A DNA stretch of 55,785 nt. It comes from a virus. A program made the translations under genes and the position numbers. The notes below the pieces were generated by a model. That model saw only the letters and a list, made by a program, of their open reading frames with translations. It was not told the DNA's origin and ran no database searches. Shown here in pieces: positions 50,095 to 55,785 of this stretch. The stretch lies in IMG/VR virus record IMGVR_UViG_3300031652_000003, positions 1-55,785 of that record; one strand, 5' to 3'. Numbering within the stretch: the stretch's first letter is position 1; every line of letters starts with the position of its first letter.

Positions 50095-50304
50095 ATGAAT
50101 AACGCAGCGAAACCCAAATTACATTTACAAAATGTTGTGCACCGTTTATTAAGGGTAGTTTTGACACCCCTTATAATTGTGACCATGTGCATAGTTGCTT
50201 TAAGTGCCGTAATTAGCTTACCAATTTGGATAGTGAGTGGCAAAACGATTATACCGTATGCTGTAAATTTAGCCCATAAACACATGGAATTAGCTTGGGA
50301 TTAA
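50095..50304 (+). CDS. Small membrane protein
   Basis: 69 residues: a basic N-terminus (KPKLHLQNVVHRLLR) and a hydrophobic stretch from about 23-48. Single or hairpin membrane insertion is inferred. Confidence 0.5.
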   Translation: MNNAAKPKLHLQNVVHRLLRVVLTPLIIVTMCIVALSAVISLPIWIVSGKTIIPYAVNLAHKHMELAWD

Positions 50305-50422
50305 ATGGTGCATAACGTATGGTTGTATAGTGTAGCGTGAATTACTCACTAAACTACAATTGAAAAGCTACTGTTAAAAATTATTTTTTAGGGAGGGTTT
50401 TTATTTTTTTTGTGTAAATAGT

Positions 50423-50451
50423 TTGTATTTAAAAAGTATTTACTATATTTG
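50423..50451 (+). promoter_or_regulatory. Bacteroidota-type promoter
   Basis: TTG (50423-50425), an 18-base spacer, TATATTTG (50444-50451), upstream of the gene at 50487. Confidence 0.7.
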
Positions 50452-50486
50452 TATAGCAATAATGCAGATAACTTTAAATTAAGATT

Positions 50487-50933
50487 ATGAAAACTTATTT
50501 AATAGCCAGAGCTAAAATTGAAGAAAGAGACTATAAAAAAGGATTTGACTCTATTGTGAATTTAGATTACATGGGTGCTTCTGAGTATGAATGGGGAGCA
50601 ATGCCAGAATCTCTAGTCAGAACTAGAAAGAACATTAACGATTACACTTATTTAGATGTACCAATTAAAAATATAAGCGTAACCGTATTTTGCCACAACG
50701 ATAATAAAAGCGATGTAAAAAAGTACTTAACAGAACTTGCTAACGGCAAAATGCGAACCAAGAACGGAAATCACTTTGATTGGTACGTACAAAACGAAAA
50801 GAAAAGTGATTTTACTTATGTTAGAGATAGGGTGAATTTTTGGTGGGACATTGAAAACGATTTGATGTTTTGGATTAAAAGCCCTGATTTTGAAATTAAG
50901 TTTAAGGATATTATTAAAGTAAAACCAGAATAA
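50487..50933 (+). CDS. Conserved phage protein of unknown function
   Basis: 148 residues. LDYMGASEYEWGAMPESL (residues about 27-44) is a block I know from many unannotated phage proteins. Later it has a Trp-rich RVNFWWDIENDLMFWI segment. Function not known. First gene after a good promoter and coupled to the RHH gene. Confidence 0.6.
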   Translation: MKTYLIARAKIEERDYKKGFDSIVNLDYMGASEYEWGAMPESLVRTRKNINDYTYLDVPIKNISVTVFCHNDNKSDVKKYLTELANGKMRTKNGNHFDWYVQNEKKSDFTYVRDRVNFWWDIENDLMFWIKSPDFEIKFKDIIKVKPE

Positions 50934-51091
50934 TGGCAACTAAGAAAGTAACTATTAGCTTAACTCAAGAACAACAAGACAAAGCTAAAGAAGATAGCAA
51001 AGCCATATTTGGCAAAGAAAACCTAAGTGGATATATTCAAATTCTTATCCAAAATGGTTTTGAAAAAACCAAAGAGCGTGGGCAAAAATAA
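50933..51091 (+). CDS. Ribbon-helix-helix regulator
   Basis: 52 residues. KKVTISLTQEQQDKAKEDSK then NLSGYIQILIQNG fit the RHH fold: an N-terminal DNA-contacting strand (VTISL) and two helices. RHH dimers bind short inverted or direct repeats, so it is a candidate binder of either the operator or the GTACG repeats. Starts on the previous stop (TAATG). Confidence 0.7.
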   Translation: MATKKVTISLTQEQQDKAKEDSKAIFGKENLSGYIQILIQNGFEKTKERGQK

Positions 51092-51112
51092 TTTTGGATT
51101 AACCCACTGAGC

Positions 51113-51156
51113 TTGATTAAATGAACGAAACAGCTATACACTATACAACGTGTTAG
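51113..51156 (+). other. Orphan copy of the methyltransferase start region
   Basis: TTGATTAAATGAACGA (51113-51128) is identical to the start regions of MTase 1 (6785-6800) and MTase 2 (54790-54805). Here the frame stops after 11 codons (MNETAIHYTTC). Possibly a remnant left by loss of a third methyltransferase gene. Confidence 0.45.
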
Positions 51157-51223
51157 CTTTTCGTTTTAATGAAAGCTAACACGCGAATAAATACCATGTA
51201 CGGTTTCGTACACTAAAACTAAG
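51150..51223 (+). repeat. Hairpin joined to full start-associated repeat
   Basis: GTGTTAGCTTT (51150-51160) and AAAGCTAACAC (51172-51182) are perfect 11-bp arms. The right arm is the first part of the repeat, which continues with GCGAATAAATACC, GTACG-GTTT-CGTAC and ACTAAAACTAAG. It shows how gene-end hairpin and start repeat can share bases. Confidence 0.9.
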
Positions 51224-51226
51224 ATT

Positions 51227-51448
51227 ATGGAGAAAAGCGTTTTATTAGAAGAAATAGAAAAATGGTCGCATAAATATGAATTAAGCTTTCAATTCTGGGG
51301 GAATGATTGTAATAATGTTTTTATTAGCAAGGATGGAGTTGATTTATATGATACTGGCGGATATTCATCTATAGAAGATGTGTTAATAGTTACTTTAAAA
51401 TGGATTTACAGAGTAAATAGGACTCCAAGTAATAAACGAATTTGTTAA
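51227..51448 (+). CDS. Hypothetical protein
   Basis: 73 residues, alpha-beta (LLEEIEKWSHKYELSFQFWG; VFISKDGVDLYDTGGYSS). The first codons are part of the segment shared with 48184. Ten bases before the initiator-like gene. Unknown. Confidence 0.55.
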   Translation: MEKSVLLEEIEKWSHKYELSFQFWGNDCNNVFISKDGVDLYDTGGYSSIEDVLIVTLKWIYRVNRTPSNKRIC

Positions 51449-51458
51449 ATTAGATAAT

Positions 51459-52280
51459 ATGGCAAGACCTCATAGAAACACAGTCGATTATTTCCCCTTC
51501 TATTGCGCTGAAGGTAAGAAAATGTATTATCTTGAAGAAAAATACGGTAACGATGGGTTCGCGGTATTTTTAAAGATATTACGAGAACTTGCAAAATCAG
51601 AACATCACTACTTAGATTTATCAAAAAAAACCACCTTAATGTTTCTTAGTGCAAAATGTAAGGTCAGTGTAGAAACTTTACAGGTTATTATAAATGATTT
51701 AGTAGATTTAGAAAAATTCGATTCAATTCTTTGGAACGAAAATAAAATAATTTGGTGTCAAGATTTTATTGATAGCATTCAAGATGCTTACAACAAAAGA
51801 ATTAATAACTGTATAACTTACGATGGTTTACTATCACTTTTAGTTGGTTTAGGGGTACGTAAACCAACTAAAAGTGATAGTGAAGGTGACATAAAACCAC
51901 AAAGTATACTAGAGTATAGTAAAGAAGATAAAAGTATATATAAACAATTCTCTCATTTAAAAATTTCTATTGAAAAAAATAATAAACTAATAAATTTAGG
52001 TTATAAGCAAGATGAGATAGATTCTGTTTATGAAAGTATAGAGAATTACAAAAAGAATACTCAGTATAAATCGCTTTATTTAACATCAAAAAAATGGTTA
52101 AAAAAGGAATATGGAGATAGAAAAATAAGACCATTACAAACTAAACCATTACCCAAATGGGAGTGTAAATTCAATGCAGCTCCAACAAAGATTTATGAAT
52201 GCGATACTGAAGAAGAAGCGAGAGAGTTATATTTTAATTTTGGCGGAGCCTACCCTCAACAAGTAAGACAAATTAAATAA
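51459..52280 (+). CDS. Replication initiator-like protein (DUF4373)
   Basis: 273 residues. MARPHRNTVDYFPFYCAEGK followed by YLEEKYGNDGFAVFLKILRE is the DUF4373 (Lin1244/Lin1753-like) winged-helix N-terminal domain. The C-terminal part resembles DnaD-type linkers (KSLYLTSKKWLKKEYGD). Expected to bind the origin and load the helicase encoded next, whose start overlaps its stop. A 20-bp perfect inverted repeat lies within codons 125-141. Confidence 0.75.
   Translation: MARPHRNTVDYFPFYCAEGKKMYYLEEKYGNDGFAVFLKILRELAKSEHHYLDLSKKTTLMFLSAKCKVSVETLQVIINDLVDLEKFDSILWNENKIIWCQDFIDSIQDAYNKRINNCITYDGLLSLLVGLGVRKPTKSDSEGDIKPQSILEYSKEDKSIYKQFSHLKISIEKNNKLINLGYKQDEIDSVYESIENYKKNTQYKSLYLTSKKWLKKEYGDRKIRPLQTKPLPKWECKFNAAPTKIYECDTEEEARELYFNFGGAYPQQVRQIK
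51831..51880. other. Perfect 20-bp inverted repeat, candidate origin
   Basis: CTATCACTTTTAGTTGGTTT (51831-51850) and its exact complement at 51861-51880 flank the 10-base loop AGGGGTACGT. Pairing extends to 51828-51883 with one G-T. It lies in the linker-coding part of the initiator-like gene, upstream of the primase-helicase, as lambda-type origins lie within the initiator gene. Confidence 0.9.
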
Positions 52281-54142
52281 TGCAAATAAACGGATTCGAA
52301 ATATCGAAGTTTAATATACATAAATTCCCTGAAGGGGTAAAGTATCATACTTGCCCATTATGTAGCGCTGATCGTAAAAAGAAAACACAAAAATGTGTCA
52401 GAATATATTGGGAATCTGGACTTGCTAAATGTTCTCATTGCGGAGAGGTTATTCAGTTACATGAGTTTAAAAGGAAAAAAGAAAAAATAAGGTATAATAT
52501 CCCTGATTGGAAGAATAACACTTCATTAAGTGATAATGTTGTTAAATGGTTTGAATCACGTAATATTAGCCAATTTATTTTAAGGTTAATGAAAATAGGT
52601 GAAGGAATAGAATCAATGCCTCATTATACAAAAAAAGAATCTATATGGAAAAATAAAAACACAATACAATTTCCTTATTTCAGAAATGGAAATGTAATAG
52701 ATATAAAATACAGGTCAGGTGATAAAACTTTTAAGCTATTTAAAGGAGCTGAAAGAATACCTTATAATCTTGATAATATACAAGGACAGGAAGTTATCTA
52801 TTGTGTAGAAGGTGAACCAGATGTTTTAGCAACTATGGAATGTGGAATTCATAATGTCACAAGTCCTCCAAATGGATTCACAGAAAAAGGAAATGTTAAT
52901 TTAGATTGGCTTAATGCAGATGTTGAACATTTTATAAAAGCTGAAAAATTAATCCTTGCGTTTGATAATGATGTTCCTGGAGAAAACGGTAAAAGAGAAT
53001 TTATAAGACGGTTTGGTGCCCACAAATGTTTCACTGTAGATTTAAAAAATTGTAAGGATGCAAATGAATATTTAGTTGAATATGGAGTTGAAGAACTTAA
53101 AATAGCTCTTGAAAATCACATTGAAATACCTTTAGAAAATGTAAGTACATATAACGACTATAAAGAAAAAGTAAGAGATTTCTTTTTAAATGGAATGCCA
53201 AAAGGAATTATTACTAAAACATTGAAAGGTCTTGATAATAATTTTAGTGTAAATTTTGCTCAAACTGTTATGGTTACTGGTAAACCTTCATCTGGAAAAT
53301 CAGATGTTGTTGATCAAATAGTACTAAGTTATGCACTAAACTATGGATATAAAACGGCTTTTGCTAGTGTTGAAAATAAACCTAATCAATTACACCATCA
53401 AAAACTAATAAAAAAATTAAATGGTATTGTTCCATCAAAACCAGAGCATTTTAATAAATCGTTTGAAGCATGCGAAAAGTTTATTGATGATCATATCATA
53501 ATGATAGATTTAGAGAATGGATATGATTTAGAACGAGTACTTTTAAAAGCTGAAGAGTTAGTTTATAGAAAAGGTGTCCGTATATTGGTTATCGACCCAT
53601 TCAATAAAATACCATACAAAGGAAATATCGAAAGTATTACTGGAAATAGAACTAATGATTACACAAATAAATATCATCAATTGTTAAATGAATTTGAGAA
53701 TAAATTTGATGTATTAGTTTTCTTAGTTGCTCATCCGGTTAAACTTCCTAAAATGGATAATGGCAAAAGAGTTATTCCTGATTTTTATGATGTCAAAGGA
53801 GGTGGAGAGCACTATGATATGAGTCATCATGGAATTGTTGTTGATAGGGATTATGAACTTGATATTACTTTAATAAGAACTCTAAAAGTCAAATTTATTC
53901 ATTTAGGAGAAAACAACAAAGATTCTTTTTTTAAGTATAACATTAACAACGGGCGTTTATGTGATATAGATGGAGATCCTTATAGTGTTGAAGGTTTCAA
54001 TATACTTTGGGACAACGAAAACTGGGTAACTAAAGGTATGGATGAAGCAGAACAAAAAGATATATTTAGTAATAATGATTTAACACATAATCCAGATGAA
54101 TGGCTTGAACCGAAGAAAGGAGATGATTATGTACCATTTTGA
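52280..54142 (+). CDS. Primase-helicase (T7 gp4/Twinkle-like)
   Basis: 620 residues. Zinc ribbon Cys25, Cys28, Cys51, Cys54. TOPRIM core VEGEPD (176-181) and AFDNDVPGE. RecA-like helicase with Walker A GKPSSGKS (334-341), Walker B LVIDPF (Asp439) and FLVAHP. One polypeptide unwinds DNA and lays primers. I see no phage DNA polymerase in the genome, so it must work with the host polymerase. Confidence 0.9.
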   Translation: MQINGFEISKFNIHKFPEGVKYHTCPLCSADRKKKTQKCVRIYWESGLAKCSHCGEVIQLHEFKRKKEKIRYNIPDWKNNTSLSDNVVKWFESRNISQFILRLMKIGEGIESMPHYTKKESIWKNKNTIQFPYFRNGNVIDIKYRSGDKTFKLFKGAERIPYNLDNIQGQEVIYCVEGEPDVLATMECGIHNVTSPPNGFTEKGNVNLDWLNADVEHFIKAEKLILAFDNDVPGENGKREFIRRFGAHKCFTVDLKNCKDANEYLVEYGVEELKIALENHIEIPLENVSTYNDYKEKVRDFFLNGMPKGIITKTLKGLDNNFSVNFAQTVMVTGKPSSGKSDVVDQIVLSYALNYGYKTAFASVENKPNQLHHQKLIKKLNGIVPSKPEHFNKSFEACEKFIDDHIIMIDLENGYDLERVLLKAEELVYRKGVRILVIDPFNKIPYKGNIESITGNRTNDYTNKYHQLLNEFENKFDVLVFLVAHPVKLPKMDNGKRVIPDFYDVKGGGEHYDMSHHGIVVDRDYELDITLIRTLKVKFIHLGENNKDSFFKYNINNGRLCDIDGDPYSVEGFNILWDNENWVTKGMDEAEQKDIFSNNDLTHNPDEWLEPKKGDDYVPF

Positions 54143-54518
54143 TAACAACGAATCAAATTTACATTTTTATTCTAAAGTAGTACTACGAAATTGGATAAGA
54201 TCATTCCCTGATAGATTTGGAATAATAGATTTACAAAGCGTAAGGCTTGAGGAGTGTTTTGCTGAAAATGGAAGGATTATTTTTGTGCCTGATGTGTCAG
54301 TATACGATAGAAATGGGTTAACTCATATGTTTGAAATAGAACACACGTCACCGTTAACAGGTGAAAAATTAAATAGAATGCAATGGTATTTCTTTAATAA
54401 TAAAGAAAATCCTATTATATATGAAATTGAGGCTAAATATATAATGAAACAGACTAAGTGTCCTACAAAAATAGAAATGCAGCGATTTGAATTGTTTAAT
54501 GATGGAATTAAATTCTAG
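54129..54518 (+). CDS. Putative nuclease-like protein
   Basis: 129 residues from ATG 54129 (after GAAAGGAGATGATT); ATG 54096 is an alternative within the helicase gene. IFVPDVSVYDRNG and FEIEHTSPLTGEK resemble a PD-...-ExE core, and EIEHT with RMQWYFF is like CoiA/Vsr-type nuclease folds. A Holliday or repair nuclease is possible. The catalytic Lys is not clear. Confidence 0.45.
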   Translation: MYHFDNNESNLHFYSKVVLRNWIRSFPDRFGIIDLQSVRLEECFAENGRIIFVPDVSVYDRNGLTHMFEIEHTSPLTGEKLNRMQWYFFNNKENPIIYEIEAKYIMKQTKCPTKIEMQRFELFNDGIKF

Positions 54519-54523
54519 GTGGT

Positions 54524-54760
54524 ATGAGTGAAATATCCGACAAATTAGAATACGGGTCTATTGCTATTAAGATAAAAAATGGTAAAGCAAAAAGAAAAGA
54601 TTATGAAAGACTTAATCTCGTAGAGGCTAGAATATATTCTATTGAGTTACAAGAAAAACTAAGAAAAAAGTATTCTCCAGAACTTGTAAGTAAGATAAAT
54701 GCTTTAGAAATACGCATTAGGAATATGGAACAAAGTTGGGATATATACAAAAAAGACTAA
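54524..54760 (+). CDS. Small coiled-coil protein
   Basis: 78 residues, helical throughout (VEARIYSIELQEKLRKKYS; KINALEIRIRNMEQSW), charged and probably oligomeric. Located between nuclease-like and methyltransferase genes. Unknown. Confidence 0.5.
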   Translation: MSEISDKLEYGSIAIKIKNGKAKRKDYERLNLVEARIYSIELQEKLRKKYSPELVSKINALEIRIRNMEQSWDIYKKD

Positions 54761-54761
54761 G

Positions 54762-54778
54762 CTATGAAACAACTAATT
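54762..54778 (+). repeat. 17-bp direct repeat, left of MTase 2
   Basis: CTATGAAACAACTAATT, identical to 55461-55477. The left copy begins a truncated frame (MKQLINRKN), the right copy a 34-residue one, as if the methyltransferase had been inserted at the start of that small gene. Confidence 0.85.
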
Positions 54779-54797
54779 AATCGCAAAAATTGATTAA

Positions 54798-55448
54798 ATG
54801 AACGAATTTAAGAAAGAAAAAAGGGGGGGTATTTGTTTTTATAACTGTGATAATATCGAGTTTATGAAAACTAAACCAGATAATTATTACGACCTTGCAA
54901 TAGTTGACCCACCTTATGGTATTTTAAATAAGACAAAACGTGGAGGCGACAAAAAATTCAATATGGCAGAATACAGTCAATGGGATAAAAAACCTGATAA
55001 TAGTTATTTTAATGAACTATTTCGTGTCTCAAAAAATCAAATAATATGGGGCGGTAATTATTTTGGTCAATTGTGGCAAAGAAGTGAATATAATAAAGGA
55101 TTTGTCATTTGGGATAAAAATCAACCTGAATCATTAAATAACTTTTCAATGGCTGAAATGGCTTGGTCTTCATTGGATAGACCATCAAAAATATTTCATT
55201 ACAGTGTTCGCAAGAATAGGAATAAAATCCATCCAACTCAAAAACCAATAGTATTATATGAATGGCTTCTTAAGATGTATGCAAAAGAAGGCGATAAAAT
55301 TCTTGATACGCATGGAGGGAGTTGCACCCACGCAATTGCATGTGATATGGAAGGCTATGATTTAGATATATGTGAAATAGATCACGAGTACTTTAATAAT
55401 GGCTTAAACGCTTTTGATAAGTACAAACGCCAGCTCAAACTATTTTAA
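54798..55448 (+). CDS. DNA methyltransferase, beta-class (MTase 2)
   Basis: 216 residues. Motif IV DPPY (37-40), HPTQKP near 145, motif I ILDTHGGSC (Asp170), so beta class, probably adenine N6. Shorter than MTase 1, with a small target-recognition region. A run A6G7 (54817-54829) lies in codons 7-11, a possible slippage site. Flanked by 17-bp direct repeats and sharing its start region with MTase 1, so acquisition as a cassette is likely. Confidence 0.85.
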   Translation: MNEFKKEKRGGICFYNCDNIEFMKTKPDNYYDLAIVDPPYGILNKTKRGGDKKFNMAEYSQWDKKPDNSYFNELFRVSKNQIIWGGNYFGQLWQRSEYNKGFVIWDKNQPESLNNFSMAEMAWSSLDRPSKIFHYSVRKNRNKIHPTQKPIVLYEWLLKMYAKEGDKILDTHGGSCTHAIACDMEGYDLDICEIDHEYFNNGLNAFDKYKRQLKLF

Positions 55449-55460
55449 AAAAAACTAATA

Positions 55461-55477
55461 CTATGAAACAACTAATT
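55461..55477 (+). repeat. 17-bp direct repeat, right of MTase 2
   Basis: Second copy of CTATGAAACAACTAATT; see 54762-54778. Confidence 0.85.
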
Positions 55478-55567
55478 GATTTAAAAGAAACTTTAAAAAC
55501 ACAAGAATCTCAGATACCTGAGTTTGTTAGAGACTTGAATTTAATTCTAAAAAGTTACGAAAAATGA
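55463..55567 (+). CDS. Small helical protein
   Basis: 34 residues, MKQLIDLKETLKTQESQIPE and a hydrophobic helix end. Its stop lies in the operator of the dnaA-like gene. Its 5' end is duplicated before MTase 2. Confidence 0.5.
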   Translation: MKQLIDLKETLKTQESQIPEFVRDLNLILKSYEK

Positions 55568-55607
55568 CTTTTCTCATGTTTTAAGTAAATAATTATGATT
55601 AATATTG
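55564..55607 (+). promoter_or_regulatory. Operator-promoter of the DnaA domain IV gene, variant
   Basis: ATGACTTTTCTCAT (55564-55577) keeps the ATGA/TCAT ends. The -33 triplet is TGT. A 20-base spacer leads to TAATATTG (55600-55607). ATG 55615 is only 8 bases after the -7 box, so the mRNA would be nearly leaderless. Confidence 0.5.
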
Positions 55608-55614
55608 ATGAATT

Positions 55615-55785
55615 ATGAAAGAAATAGACGAAAAAAAACGTAACGAGATTAGGGATATAACCGAAATAGTGTTTAATTATTTTGATTTACCTATAGTATA
55701 TTTGCATTCAAAGTCTCGAAAACGCGAATTGGCTCAAGCTCGACAGATAGCTATGTATTTTAGCAGAAGGCTAACTGAATCTTCA
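55615..55785 (+). CDS. DnaA domain IV-only protein (5' part)
   Basis: True start of the gene that continues at base 1 of the circle. The first 18 residues (MKEIDEKKRNEIRDITEI) precede the domain IV region. Described in full under 1-481. Confidence 0.85.
   Translation, partial: MKEIDEKKRNEIRDITEIVFNYFDLPIVYLHSKSRKRELAQARQIAMYFSRRLTESS
55659..55785. repeat. Terminal direct repeat, right copy
   Basis: Identical to 1-127, closing the genome into a circle. Confidence 0.95.

Noticed and set aside
1-55785. CRISPR array, integrase, reverse transcriptase or transposase
   Set aside because: No direct-repeat/spacer array and no motifs of these enzymes were seen on either strand.

Overview
The window is one complete, circularly permuted phage genome. 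Bases 55659-55785 repeat bases 1-127 exactly, so the unique circle is 55,658 bp and the gene cut by the window edges joins across them. The phage is a siphovirus-type tailed phage of a Bacteroidota host. It has a HK97-type portal, protease and capsid, a long tape measure and no contractile sheath. Host evidence: promoters fit TTG-N18-20-TAnnTTTG, starts lack a Shine-Dalgarno and are A-rich, lipoprotein signals are common, and several virion proteins carry Bacteroidota-like signal peptides. DNA is AT-rich and every gene is on the + strand. I see no integrase and no CRISPR array.

Layout. About 45.2-55.7 kb plus 0-18.7 kb (contiguous on the circle) is the early and accessory region. It holds many tiny proteins of unknown role, a replication block at 51.5-55.5 kb (DUF4373-type initiator, primase-helicase, DNA methyltransferase, a stand-alone DnaA domain IV protein), recombination functions (an OB-like partner, a YqaJ-type exonuclease and NinG at 8.9-12.6 kb), a second methyltransferase, a MazG-like pyrophosphohydrolase, an RNA ligase invaded by a GIY-YIG homing endonuclease, and a nucleotidyltransferase-like protein. 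About 18.8-44.8 kb is the late operon: terminase, a tRNA-Ser(GCU), portal, protease, an HNH endonuclease, capsid, connectors, tail tube, tape measure, tail tip, fibres and a lysis cassette. It ends in a strong terminator.

Regulation is the most interesting part. (1) At least six promoters share a palindrome, ATGACAnnTrTCAT, abutting or overlapping the -33 box and a TAnn-type -7 box exactly 20 bases downstream. This looks like a phage-wide regulon, and small HTH and RHH proteins encoded nearby are candidate regulators. (2) About a dozen small early genes are preceded by a dispersed repeat, GCGAATAAATACC followed by a GTACG-loop-CGTAC stem. It is absent from the late operon and resembles in concept the start-associated sequences of cluster K mycobacteriophages. 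Upstream genes often end in TAACG hairpins, giving a cassette-like look. (3) Two structured RNA candidates of about 100 nt, each closed by a 15-bp helix, lie after the dnaA-like gene and directly behind the first early promoter. (4) A perfect 20-bp inverted repeat lies inside the initiator-like gene and is a candidate replication origin. (5) A promoter followed about 50 bases later by a strong terminator, with a 14-codon leader ORF ending in its loop, looks like an attenuator or small RNA.

Most early genes have no function that I can recognise. Functional calls rest on motifs read by eye, without database searches.
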